64,000 nt of DNA, taken from Streptomyces puniciscabiei (lineage in GTDB: Bacteria > Actinomycetota > Actinomycetes > Streptomycetales > Streptomycetaceae). The translations under genes were made by a program, and so were the position numbers. This document shows, in pieces, positions 43,130 to 51,259 of the stretch (positions are counted from its first letter, which is position 1; every line of letters begins with the position of its first letter). Location of the stretch: the NCBI RefSeq assembly GCF_006715785.1, contig NZ_VFNX01000001.1, forward strand, positions 2,680,501 to 2,744,500, written 5' to 3'. The notes beneath the pieces are model-generated. The model was given only the letters and a program-made list of their open reading frames with translations. It did not search any database and had not been told where the DNA came from.

Positions 43130-43643
43130 GCCCGTCCGGCCGCATGCCCGTGGGCCCCGATTCCATGAGCTCCGATTGCATGGGCTCCGATTGCATGGGC
43201 TCCGATCCCATGGGCCCCGGTCCCGTGGACGCCGCTTCCTCCGGCACCGGTCCCGCCGGTCCCGCTCTTGCCCTGGCCTCCGCAGCGAACGGTCCTCTTC
43301 CCGAGGCCGCCGTGACGTCCGAGGTCTCGCCGACGATCGCGCACCGCACCAGCCGTACCCCCTGGGCCGCCGCCAGCCGCTCGGCCCGGGTGCAGGCCGC
43401 CGCGCCGCCCTCCTCCCAGTGGGCGGCCGCCGCGAGCGCCGCGAGATCCGCCCCGCCCGCCGCCCGATGCCGGACGACGACGGCCTGTCCCAGCGCCAGC
43501 ACGGCGCCGAACACCGCGCACAGCACGGCCATCGCCCCCAGGCTCCACACGGTGGCGGACCCCCGGTCGGACCACTGCCGGCCCTGCACGGCGCCGGACC
43601 CCCGGTCCCAGTGCCGCCGATTCCCCGCCCCGTCCCCCCTCAC
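43044..43643 (-). CDS. TadE/TadG-like protein next to helicase (Rv3654c-type)
   Basis: A 199-residue protein. After a charged start, GSATVWSLGAMAVLCAVFGAVLAL is a pilin-like cleavage and membrane segment, followed by RHRAAGGADLAALAAAAHW, as in the helicase/secretion-neighbourhood TadE-like family. The C-terminal third is low complexity with imperfect five-residue repeats (GSEPM, QSEPM, QSELM, ESGPT) and overlaps the helicase gene tail to tail. It is the last gene of the tad-type operon and overlaps the next TadE gene by four bases. Confidence 0.75.
   Translation of the reverse strand: MRGDGAGNRRHWDRGSGAVQGRQWSDRGSATVWSLGAMAVLCAVFGAVLALGQAVVVRHRAAGGADLAALAAAAHWEEGGAAACTRAERLAAAQGVRLVRCAIVGETSDVTAASGRGPFAAEARARAGPAGPVPEEAASTGPGPMGSEPMQSEPMQSELMESGPTGMRPDGLKRGAPAPEPLLPSAAPPSPPAPPAAAP
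43156..43215. repeat. 15-base repeat, four copies
   Basis: Four units close to tccgattgcatgggc at 43156, 43171, 43186 and 43201; the middle two are identical. On the minus strand they encode the five-residue repeats in the tail of the TadE-like protein. Confidence 0.85.
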
Positions 43644-44032
43644 TCGGCCACCTCCCGGGTCGCTGCGGTCTCCCCGGTCGCTGCGGTCTCCTCAGCCGGT
43701 GCGACGGCCTGCTCCCGCACCTCGAACGGCAGGCCGCTCAGCACCGGCGGCCTGGCCACCACCGTCACCCGTACCCGGTCGCCCTCGCGCCGGACCGTCA
43801 CCCGGGCGCCGCGCGGCGCGGCCTCCCGGGTCACGGTCACCACGGCGTCGGCGGGGTCCTGACGGGCGGCGGCCCGCGCGCCGATGCGAGCGGCGTCCAC
43901 GCACTGGATCTGCGCGGCCACCACGAGCAGCCCCCAGACCAGCGCCATCGTGAACGCCACCAGCACGCACAGCACCACGGCCGCCTCAGCGGTCACGAAC
44001 CCCCGGTCCGCCCCTCGCTCACATCCGCGCAC
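43640..44032 (-). CDS. TadE-family pilus assembly protein
   Basis: A 130-residue protein with a prepilin-like N-terminus: charged leader DRGFVTAEAA then VVLCVLVAFTMALVWGLLVVA as a single membrane segment, and QIQCVDAARIGARAAAR, a typical TadE motif. The exported part is beta-rich and ends in a Thr/Ala/Glu-rich tail with three near-repeats (AATGE, AATRE). It overlaps both neighbouring genes. Confidence 0.8.
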   Translation of the reverse strand: MRGCERGADRGFVTAEAAVVLCVLVAFTMALVWGLLVVAAQIQCVDAARIGARAAARQDPADAVVTVTREAAPRGARVTVRREGDRVRVTVVARPPVLSGLPFEVREQAVAPAEETAATGETAATREVAE

Positions 44033-44222
44033 TGAGGGCCTTCTTCACGATGTCCTGCAGCTCCGCCCGGACCTGGCCGCTGGTGACGACCTCGTAGAGC
44101 AGCAACGCGAACCCGACGGCCGCGATGATCCCCATCGCGTACTCGGATGTCACCATTCCGGCGTCCCGGCGGCCCTTGCCCAGCAGCCGTACCGCCGCCG
44201 CTTCCTTGATCTTCCTGTGCAT
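44019..44222 (-). CDS. DUF4244 Flp-type pilin-like small protein
   Basis: A 67-residue protein with GMVTSEYAMGIIAAVGFALLLYEVV, a class IVb (Flp) prepilin N-terminus with Glu at +5 after the predicted cleavage glycine. In M. tuberculosis the equivalent, Rv3656c, lies in the same gene order. It is probably the major subunit of the Tad-type apparatus. It overlaps the TadE gene by 14 bases. Confidence 0.82.
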   Translation of the reverse strand: MHRKIKEAAAVRLLGKGRRDAGMVTSEYAMGIIAAVGFALLLYEVVTSGQVRAELQDIVKKALSARM

Positions 44223-44309
44223 TCCAACCCCCGTGGGATTCAGCTCTTTCGTGGCTCTCCGCGATTGCTCGGTTCATCGACCGCTTGCGCTCGTTCGCTC
44301 TCGGACGCC

Positions 44310-45089
44310 TCACCTGCCTCCCCTCATGCCGCCCGCGAGTCCGATCACGACGGGCAGCACGCCGACCGCGATGAAAGCGGGCAGAAAGCACAGGCCCACC
44401 GGCGCGGAGATCAGTACGGCCGCGCGCCGGGCCCGGGCCGTCGCGGTGCGGGCCCACTGGGCGCGTGCGTCGGAGGCGAGGCGGGCGGCAGGTTCGGCTG
44501 CCGGAAGCCCGGACTCGTCGGCCCGTTCGAGCAGCCGCGCCAGCGCCGCGGCGCCGGGCAGCTCGGCCAGCCCCCGCCAGGCGTCGGCCGGTTCACCGCC
44601 GAGCCGGACCTCGGCCGCGCCCCGCGCCAGCGCCTGCCCGACCGGCCCGTCGAGCGCCTCCCCGACCGCCTGTGCGGCGATCACCGGTCCGGCGCCGGCC
44701 GCGATACAGGCAGCCAGCAGATCGGCGGCCAACGGGAGTTGGCGTGTGGCGGCGGCCGTGTCGACCGGCTCCGCCCGACCGGCGGCCAACTGCCGACCCC
44801 GCCACCACCACAGCACGAGCCCGGCGCCCAGCCCCAGCACGCCCCCGGTCACACCACCGACCAGAAGCCAGGCACCGCCCACCGCCCCGGCCGGCGGCAG
44901 CCACCGCCGCACCTGGACCGTCGACGCCAACCCCCGCCCGCGAACCGGCACTTCCCTTCCGAGCAGCTCGGCCACCCGCCGCCGTGCCCGACGCCGCCTC
45001 CGGACAAGCCCCAACCGCCACACCACCCAGCCAAGGACGGGCACGACAGCCCCGGCCGTCCCCAACCTGTGGACAACTTCCCCGCTCAT
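44310..45089 (-). CDS. Type II/IV secretion system F-family protein (TadC-like)
   Basis: A 259-residue membrane protein. Two hydrophobic helices near 15-30 and 75-105 precede the T2SSF core (LPLAADLLAACIAAGAGP, then ARLLERADESGLPAAEP), with a C-terminal pair of helices (VGLCFLPAFIAVGVLPVVIGL). It forms the inner-membrane platform with the TadB-like protein upstream. The ATG at 45089 begins just before the first helix; the longer open frame upstream is Arg/Gly-rich and not conserved-looking. Confidence 0.8.
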   Translation of the reverse strand: MSGEVVHRLGTAGAVVPVLGWVVWRLGLVRRRRRARRRVAELLGREVPVRGRGLASTVQVRRWLPPAGAVGGAWLLVGGVTGGVLGLGAGLVLWWWRGRQLAAGRAEPVDTAAATRQLPLAADLLAACIAAGAGPVIAAQAVGEALDGPVGQALARGAAEVRLGGEPADAWRGLAELPGAAALARLLERADESGLPAAEPAARLASDARAQWARTATARARRAAVLISAPVGLCFLPAFIAVGVLPVVIGLAGGMRGGR

Positions 45090-45164
45090 ACCGCCCGCTC
45101 TCCCCGCACGCCCCAGCCGACGCGCCCCATCACGCGCTCCGTCCCGCACACACCACTCCGCTCT

Positions 45165-45208
45165 CCGCTGATCGACCCGGGTTCCTCCGCTGATCGACCC
45201 GGGTTCCT
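45165..45208. repeat. Perfect 22-base tandem duplication
   Basis: ccgctgatcgacccgggttcct occurs twice head to tail (45165-45186, 45187-45208) in the 287-base gap (45090-45376) between the TadC-like and TadB-like genes. The gap is unusual inside an otherwise overlapping operon and holds no other feature I can support. Confidence 0.85.
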
Positions 45209-45376
45209 CCGCACGCCCCGGCCGCAGGCCCCTGACCCGCTCTGGCCCGCCCCGGAGGCTCCGGACGCCCCGGGAGCGCTGAGGCCCCTGAGGCCCCAGC
45301 CAGCGCATCCCTCGCACATCAGCCCCGAACACCGTCCAGCCCCCGAACACCGCCCCGCCCCGCTTCACGCCCTCGC

Positions 45377-46222
45377 TCACCCCGCCCCCGCTCCCCGTAC
45401 GATCCGCACTGCCCACCACATCCCGGCCGCCTCGAAGGCGGATCCGATCGTCAGGCAGCCGAGGCCGGCGCCCGTGTGGAGCAGGACGTGGAGGGGGGCC
45501 GCGCCCATGGCCGAGCCGAGGAGGACGCCGAGGGTGGGGAGCACGGCGAGCAGCACCGTGGTTGCCCGGGCGCCCGCCACCTGGGCGTGCAGGTCGGCGC
45601 GTTGGTCCCGTTCGGCGCGCAGGGCCGCGTCCAGTCGGTCCAAGCCCGCCGCGAGCCCGGCGCCCTGGGCCACGGCCACCCGCCAGCACGCGGCCAGCCC
45701 GAGCAGGCCCTCCGCGCCCGGCTGCCGGGCCGCCGCGGCGAGCGCGCCCGGCACGTCCCCGCCGAACCGGGCCGCCGCGACCACGGCTGCCTGCGCCTCG
45801 CCGAGCCCGCCGGAGTCCCGCGCCGCCCGCAACAGCGCCTCGCCCGGCTGTCGTCCGGCGCGCACCTCCCCGGCGAGAGCCCCGCACAGGGCGATCACCG
45901 CGTCGGCCCTCCGCTCCCGGGCCCGCCGGGCCTGCCGGGCCAGCCGCACCCGGCGCAGCACCGGCACCCCGGCCGCCCCCGCGGCGGCCGGGATCACCGA
46001 GGCCCCCAGCAGCCCGAGCAGCAGGCCGGCCGCGAGCGCCCACCACTCGGGCCCCAACCGGCCCCACAGCCGACGTAGTTCCGCGCGGGCCAAGCCCCAG
46101 GAGGGCGGGCCGTGCGTCACCACTCCGCCGCCAGCGAGCAGCAGCCGCGCCCGCCGCATTCCGTAGTGCCCGCCGCCGAGCAGCCAGACCAGCGCGCCGA
46201 GACAGATCAGCGCCGCGCCCAT
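45377..46222 (-). CDS. Type II/IV secretion system F-family protein (TadB-like)
   Basis: A 281-residue inner-membrane protein. It has an N-terminal helix (LICLGALVWLLGGGHYG), a pair near 60-90 (WALAAGLLLGLLGASVIPAAAG), then the T2SSF core (RRADAVIALCGALAGEVRAGRQP) and a C-terminal membrane pair ending at AGMWWAVRIV. It works with TadA and TadC to assemble pili or secrete. The ATG at 46222 is used; a GTG at 46240 would overlap the tadA stop. Confidence 0.8.
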   Translation of the reverse strand: MGAALICLGALVWLLGGGHYGMRRARLLLAGGGVVTHGPPSWGLARAELRRLWGRLGPEWWALAAGLLLGLLGASVIPAAAGAAGVPVLRRVRLARQARRARERRADAVIALCGALAGEVRAGRQPGEALLRAARDSGGLGEAQAAVVAAARFGGDVPGALAAAARQPGAEGLLGLAACWRVAVAQGAGLAAGLDRLDAALRAERDQRADLHAQVAGARATTVLLAVLPTLGVLLGSAMGAAPLHVLLHTGAGLGCLTIGSAFEAAGMWWAVRIVRGAGAG

Positions 46223-46229
46223 GGACGTC

Positions 46230-47435
46230 TCACCGATCACTTCCCGCACCCCTCTCCGAGTCCGCCCCGGCGTCCAGGAGCCCCTCCAGCCGCTCCCAGC
46301 CGCGCTCCCGTACAAAGGCCCGCTCGCCCCAGCGCAGGGCCGGCACCGTCCGGACCAGCCCCGTGGTGTCCCGTTCCAGCACGTGCACCTCCGCGATCCG
46401 GCGCCGCCCGGACCCGTCCCGTACGAGGTGCAGGACCACGGAGAGCGCCGCCGCGAGCTGGCTGTGCATGGCGGCCCGGTCGAGCCCGGCTGCCGTGGCC
46501 AGGGCCTCCAGGCGGGCCGGGACGTCTCCGGCGGCATTGGCGTGAACCGTGCAACAGCCCCCCTCGTGACCCGTGTTGAGGGCCGCGAGCAGATGCACGA
46601 CCTCGGGTCCGCGGACCTCTCCGACGACCAGCCGGTCGGGTCGCATGCGCAGCGCCTGCCGGACGAGGTCCTCCAGGGTGACCAGGCCCGCGCCTTCCTG
46701 GTTGGCGGGCCGGGTCTCCAGCCGGACGACGTGGGGGTGGTCCGGGCGCAGTTCGGCCGAGTCCTCGGCGAGCACGATCCGTTCACCCGCCCCGACCAGC
46801 CCCAGCAGTGCGCTGAGCAGGGTCGTCTTGCCGCTCCCGGTGCCTCCGCTGACGAGGAAGGACAGCCGGGCCGCAAGCAGGGCCCGCAGGATCCGGTCGC
46901 CGCCGGGCGGCACCGTGCCGGCCCGGACCAGTTCCTCCAGAGTGAACGCCCGCGGCCGTACCACCCGCAGGGCCAGGCAGGTGCAGCCGACGGCGACCGG
47001 GGGCAGCACCGCGTGCAGCCGGGTGCCGTCGGGCAGCCGGGCGTCCGCCCACGGTCGGGCGTCGTCCAGTCGGCGTCCGGCCACGGCGGCCAGCCGCTGC
47101 GCGAGGCGTCGTACGGCCGCCGCGTCGGGGAAGGTCACCGGGGTCAGCTCCAGGCCGCCGCCGCGGTCCACCCACACCCGGTCCGGGGCGGACACCAGGA
47201 CGTCGGTGACGTCGGGGTCGGCGAGCAGCGTCTCCAGCGGGCCGGTGCCGACGAGTTCGGACCTCAGCTGCCGGGCCGCGCCGAGGACTTCGGCATCGCC
47301 GAGCACCCGGCCCTGCTCACGCAGCGCCTGGGCCACGCGCGCGGGGGTGGGTTCGGCGCCGCTCTCGGCCAGTCGGCGCCGGACGCCGTCGAGCAGGGCC
47401 GCGCCGTCCGCGCGGTCGAGTCCGGTGAGGGTCAT
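46230..47435 (-). CDS. TadA/CpaF-type secretion ATPase
   Basis: A 401-residue hexameric ATPase. Motifs are SGGTGSGKTTLLSALL (Walker A), VLAEDSAELRP (Asp box), RMRPDRLVVGEVRGPE (Walker B) and GHEGGCCTVHANAAGDVPAR (His box). It powers Flp/Tad pilus assembly. The start overlaps the CpaE-like stop by four bases. Confidence 0.9.
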   Translation of the reverse strand: MTLTGLDRADGAALLDGVRRRLAESGAEPTPARVAQALREQGRVLGDAEVLGAARQLRSELVGTGPLETLLADPDVTDVLVSAPDRVWVDRGGGLELTPVTFPDAAAVRRLAQRLAAVAGRRLDDARPWADARLPDGTRLHAVLPPVAVGCTCLALRVVRPRAFTLEELVRAGTVPPGGDRILRALLAARLSFLVSGGTGSGKTTLLSALLGLVGAGERIVLAEDSAELRPDHPHVVRLETRPANQEGAGLVTLEDLVRQALRMRPDRLVVGEVRGPEVVHLLAALNTGHEGGCCTVHANAAGDVPARLEALATAAGLDRAAMHSQLAAALSVVLHLVRDGSGRRRIAEVHVLERDTTGLVRTVPALRWGERAFVRERGWERLEGLLDAGADSERGAGSDR

Positions 47436-48538
47436 CGGGTGCCTCCGGCCTCGACCAGCGCGCGCTCCCAGAAGTTCGCACAGAAGCGGGCGAGCGGGCC
47501 GCGTCCGGTGGCACCGGGCGGTTTCGCACCGCCCTGCGGGCGCAGCAGCGGCGGTTCGACCGGCACCTCGCCGGCCAGCGGCAGGCCGAGCAACCGGGCC
47601 ACCTCCTGGTCGTCCAGGCCGGGTGCGTACGGTCCGCGTACCGCCACGCGCAGGTCGCGCACGACCATGCCGACGGCGGAGGCGACCCGCCCGGCGGCCG
47701 CGACGGCGCGCAGGTCGGCGGGGACGACGAGCAGCGCCAGGTCGAGCTGGGCGAGGACTTCGGCGACCCCCTCGTCGAGGCGGCGGGGCAGGTCGACCAC
47801 GACCGCGCCGCCGCGCCGGCGGGCGGCGGCGAGCACCGCGCGCACCGCCTGCGGCGGGACGGCGACGCAGTCCCCGCGGTCCCAGCTCAGCACCCGAAGC
47901 GAGTGCAGTTCGGGCAGCGACTCCTCCAGGGCGCCCCCGCCCACCCGGCCGCGGGAGGCGGCGAAGGCGGGCCAGCGCAGTCCGTCGGCGCTCTCGCCGC
48001 CGAGGAGTACGTCAAGTCCGCCGCCGAGCGGATCGGCGTCCACGAGGAGGGTACGCAGTCCCTCGCGCGCGGAGGTGACGGCGAGCGCGCACGCGAGCGT
48101 GGAGGCGCCGGCCCCGCCCCGGCCTCCGATCACCCCTACGGTGAGGGCCGGGCGGCCCACTCCCTCCGCGACGTCGGCGATGCGGTCGACCAGCCACTGC
48201 TCGCCGTCGGGAAGCATCAGGACGTGGTCGGCGCCGATCTCGACGGCGCGCTGCCACACCCCCGGGTCGTCCTGGTCACGGCCGACCAGCACCACTCCGC
48301 GCCGGCGCGTGGCCCCGCCGACCCGGCGGGCGGCGTCGTCGCCGACCAGAACCAGCGGGGCCGCCTCCCAGCCGTCGCCGTGTGCGGGGACGCCGTGGTG
48401 GACCTCGGGTGTGGCGCCCGCGGCCGCGCACAGACGCAACAGGTCGTCCAGGAGTTCGGCGTCCTCGGTGACGATGAGCGGCCTGCCCGGCCGGTCCGTG
48501 GGGCCGGGCGGTGGGTCGTGGGTGACGGCTGCGGTCAC
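47432..48538 (-). CDS. CpaE/Ssd-like septum-site or pilus-localisation ATPase
   Basis: A 368-residue protein with a degenerate receiver-like N-terminus (PLIVTEDAELLDDLLRLC) and a MinD/ParA-type ATPase domain: GVIGGRGGAGASTLACALA (deviant Walker A with Ala-Ser in place of the usual Lys-Thr pair) and TLLVDADPLGGGLDVLLG. The M. tuberculosis counterpart is Ssd (Rv3660c), a septum-site regulator next to the same tad genes. The GTG at 48538 follows AAGGGGGAA. It is the first gene of the seven-gene tad-type operon. Confidence 0.85.
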   Translation of the reverse strand: MTAAVTHDPPPGPTDRPGRPLIVTEDAELLDDLLRLCAAAGATPEVHHGVPAHGDGWEAAPLVLVGDDAARRVGGATRRRGVVLVGRDQDDPGVWQRAVEIGADHVLMLPDGEQWLVDRIADVAEGVGRPALTVGVIGGRGGAGASTLACALAVTSAREGLRTLLVDADPLGGGLDVLLGGESADGLRWPAFAASRGRVGGGALEESLPELHSLRVLSWDRGDCVAVPPQAVRAVLAAARRRGGAVVVDLPRRLDEGVAEVLAQLDLALLVVPADLRAVAAAGRVASAVGMVVRDLRVAVRGPYAPGLDDQEVARLLGLPLAGEVPVEPPLLRPQGGAKPPGATGRGPLARFCANFWERALVEAGGTR

Positions 48539-48959
48539 GGGTGTTCCCCCTTCGCTGCATGGGCCGCGCAGCCCCTGCGGCCACGCGATTCCCAAAGGTG
48601 TGAAGAACCGGCAAGCGGCCCCCCATATGAACGGCCGACGGAAACCGGCCGTAGGCGCTCCGGCAATCGGAACCGGCCATGAACTCGCCTCGGCCGAGCG
48701 CGCTGGAATCACGGTGCAGCGATCCGCGAAATCATGTGGATCTTGGTCGAAATCTGTGGACAACTCAGGGGCTGTGAATATCACCATCACCCATACCGGT
48801 GACCCCCGTACCGACCCCTGTGCGACTTCCACAGAGCAGCACGACGATTACCGCGAGTAACGGATCATGGGCATGGCGAAACGGCGGCCGCAGCGGCGCC
48901 GTACCGGCACAGCGGCCTCACGAAGGAAGGGGGGAGGGAGAAAACCCGTCCGGACATGC

Positions 48960-48994
48960 GACGACCCCCGCCGGGGGGGAGAGCGGGGGTCGTC
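48960..48994. terminator. Hairpin in the cpaE-HAD intergenic region
   Basis: gacgacccccgc pairs perfectly with gcgggggtcgtc across an 11-base loop. It lies between two divergent genes, in a 591-base region (48539-49129) with no gene I can support. It may be a leader terminator for the HAD gene rather than an end-of-gene signal. Confidence 0.6.
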
Positions 48995-49001
48995 CCCACG
49001 G

Positions 49002-49025
49002 CCGACTCGGGGGGGGAGGAGTCGG
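49002..49025. terminator. Second hairpin in the same intergenic region
   Basis: ccgactc pairs with gagtcgg across a G-rich 10-base loop, eight bases after the first hairpin. The two in series lie 105-170 bases upstream of the HAD start and suggest attenuation or the end of an unrecognised transcript. Confidence 0.5.
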
Positions 49026-49129
49026 ACCGGGTTAGCACGGTCGCGAACGATCCGTGACTTCCATGGTGTACCCGAGAGCCCTCTCAGGCAAACCCACGCG
49101 CCCCACCTTACGCCGAATGGTGGGCGCCT

Positions 49130-49960
49130 ATGCTCTGGGGCGTGGAAAACCACTCCTTGCCCCGCGCAGCAGCCTTCTTTGATCTGGACAAGACGGTCAT
49201 TGCGAAGTCGAGCACGCTCACCTTCGGCAAGTCCTTCTACCAAGGCGGCCTGATCAACCGCAGGGCCGCGCTGCGCACCGCATATGCCCAGTTCGTCTTC
49301 CTGGCCGGCGGCCTGGATCACGATCAGATGGAGCGCATGCGCGAGTATCTGTCCACCCTCTGCCGCGGCTGGAACGTACAGCAGGTGCGCGAGATCGTCG
49401 CCGAGACCCTGCACGACCTGATCGACCCGATCATCTACGACGAGGCCGCCTCCCTCATCGAGGAGCACCACTCGGCCGGCCGGGACGTGGTGATCGTGTC
49501 GACCTCGGGCGCCGAGGTGGTCGAGCCCATCGGTGAACTGCTCGGCGCAGACCGGGTGGTGGCCACACGCATGGTCGTCGGCGAGGACGGCTGCTTCACC
49601 GGAGAGGTGGAGTACTACGCCTACGGCCCGACCAAGGCCGAGGCGATCCGGGAGCTGGCCGCGTCCGAGGGCTACGACCTCGGCCGCTGCTATGCCTACA
49701 GCGACTCGGCGACGGACCTTCCCATGCTCCGGTCGGTCGGGCACCCGCACGCGGTGAACCCGGACCGCGCCCTGCGCCGCGAGGCACTCGCGCATGGATG
49801 GCCGGTTCTGGAGTTCCGCCGGCCGGTCCCGCTGAAGAAGCGGCTGCCGACGTTCTCCGTCCCGCCCCGCCCCGCACTGGTCGCGGCGGCGGCCATAGGG
49901 GCGGCGGCCGCGACCGCCGGCTTTGTCTGGTACGCCAGCCGGCGCCGCAACACCGCCTGA
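49130..49960 (+). CDS. HAD-superfamily phosphatase (SerB-like subfamily IB) with C-terminal membrane helix
   Basis: A 276-residue protein. FFDLDKTVI holds the catalytic Asp18 and Asp20, IVSTSGAE is motif II, and CYAYSDSATDLPML is motif IV. The C-terminus has one hydrophobic helix (VAAAAIGAAAATAGFVWYA) followed by RRR, so the enzyme is probably membrane-anchored facing the cytoplasm. Its M. tuberculosis counterpart Rv3661 sits beside ssd in the same way. Substrate is unknown. Confidence 0.85.
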   Translation: MLWGVENHSLPRAAAFFDLDKTVIAKSSTLTFGKSFYQGGLINRRAALRTAYAQFVFLAGGLDHDQMERMREYLSTLCRGWNVQQVREIVAETLHDLIDPIIYDEAASLIEEHHSAGRDVVIVSTSGAEVVEPIGELLGADRVVATRMVVGEDGCFTGEVEYYAYGPTKAEAIRELAASEGYDLGRCYAYSDSATDLPMLRSVGHPHAVNPDRALRREALAHGWPVLEFRRPVPLKKRLPTFSVPPRPALVAAAAIGAAAATAGFVWYASRRRNTA

Positions 49961-50135
49961 CCTCGCCACACTGTCCGACCACCGCCCGTTTCACCCTGGT
50001 TCGGGGGCAAAAGTAAAGAACCGCAGGCTGGACTTTCACTTCCTCCCGGCTCGCGGTACAAAGGCTTTAGGCCCGCGAGACCAAAGGACATCCGCGAGGA
50101 TCACCTGTCATACGCACTTGGCCCACGGACCACGC

Positions 50136-50243
50136 ATGGACACCGGGCACCCACGCGACGTCGACCCGTCGATTACGGGCCAGCCGCACCAGGTGACGGG
50201 CAAAGACCCCGACCTGATGGGCAACATCGAGGACGCTTGGTAA
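50136..50243 (+). CDS. Possible 35-residue protein before a terminator
   Basis: An ATG-started frame, MDTGHPRDVDPSITG... ending GNIEDAW, with about 90 per cent G or C at third positions. Its TAA is 19 bases before a strong hairpin. It is hydrophilic with no membrane segment. The ribosome binding site is weak, and a TTG six codons upstream is an alternative. No family is recognised. The rest of the gap (49961-50135) shows nothing else. Confidence 0.4.
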   Translation: MDTGHPRDVDPSITGQPHQVTGKDPDLMGNIEDAW

Positions 50244-50261
50244 CCCGGTGGACATGCCAGC

Positions 50262-50289
50262 GGCGGTACGAGGACTCGTACCGCCGCAT
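50262..50289. terminator. Bidirectional hairpin terminator
   Basis: gcggcggtacgag and ctcgtaccgccgc form a perfect 13-base inverted repeat separated by two bases. It lies between converging units (HAD and small frame from the left, Fic-like gene from the right). Confidence 0.8.
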
Positions 50290-50333
50290 TCGTGTCCGGC
50301 CGCATTCGTGTCCGAGGCCGTTTCCCAGGGAGC

Positions 50334-51158
50334 TCAGGCCGCGCCGCGCTGCAGCGCCTCGCACACCGCCGTCGACTCGCGCGCGCCCAGTTCGATCGCC
50401 CGGCCGCAGTGTGCGATCCAGGCCGCCATGCCCTCGGGGGTGCCGGAGGCGTATCCGTCCAGCGCCGCCAGATACGAGGCGCGGCCCAGCTCGGCGTGAC
50501 CGACCTCCGCCGGGCAGATCGACTTCGGGTCCAGGCCGCTGCCGATCAGCACGATCCGCTCGGCCGCGCGCGCGACCAGGCCGTTGTGGGACACGAAGGG
50601 CCGCAGCGCGAGCAGCTCACCGTGCACCACGGCGGCCGTGACCAGCGCCGGCGCGGACGTCCCGGCGATGATCAGGTCCGCGAGCCCCTCCAGCCGGCCG
50701 GAGACCTCCGCCGCGTCCGGCAGCGGCAGCTCGATCAGCGGTTCGTCCACGTTCTCGCCGGCCTGGCGCGGCCTGCCGACCTCGTCACCCTTGCTCGCCG
50801 CGGCCACCAGGTGCAGCCGGGCCAGCACCCTCAGGGGCGACTGCCGCCAGATGGACAGCAGCTGTCCCGCCTCCGCCGACAGCCTGAGGGCAGCGCCCAT
50901 GACCCGCGCCTCGGCGTCACCGCCGAAGTCGGTACGCCGCCGCACCTCCTCCAGGGCCCAGTCGGCCCCGGACAGCGCCGCGGAGCCGCGGGCACCGCGC
51001 AGGGCCGCCTCTGAGGTGATCTCGGCGCTGCGGCGCCGCATGATCCGGTGCCCGTAGACCCGGTCCACGGCCTTGCGCACGGATTCCACGGAGTCGGCCA
51101 CACCGGGCAGCGAGCCCAGGGCGGCGAGCGGGTCGGCGTTAGCGCCTGTCGTACTCAT
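50334..51158 (-). CDS. Degenerate Fic-like protein (often labelled oxidoreductase)
   Basis: A 274-residue helical protein. HGELLALRPFVSHNGLVARAAER aligns with the Fic core HPFxxGNGRxxR, but the catalytic His is Arg, the first Gly of GNG is His, and the phosphate-binding Arg is Leu. An AMP-transfer reaction is therefore unlikely and a binding role is more plausible. The ATG at 51158 is preferred to a longer frame. It diverges from the ATPase gene with 101 bases between. Confidence 0.65.
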   Translation of the reverse strand: MSTTGANADPLAALGSLPGVADSVESVRKAVDRVYGHRIMRRRSAEITSEAALRGARGSAALSGADWALEEVRRRTDFGGDAEARVMGAALRLSAEAGQLLSIWRQSPLRVLARLHLVAAASKGDEVGRPRQAGENVDEPLIELPLPDAAEVSGRLEGLADLIIAGTSAPALVTAAVVHGELLALRPFVSHNGLVARAAERIVLIGSGLDPKSICPAEVGHAELGRASYLAALDGYASGTPEGMAAWIAHCGRAIELGARESTAVCEALQRGAA

Positions 51159-51259
51159 GAGTACGACACTACGCACCCCATCGGCCGACCCCTCGAAGGA
51201 GTGGTCTTCTTCACTTCGGCGTGACACGCACAGCGATCAACCGACTACCGTTGGTGAAC

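Noticed and set aside
43884..46166. A 760-codon plus frame through the tad-type genes.
   Set aside because: Pro/Ser/Arg-rich antisense of three identified minus-strand genes.
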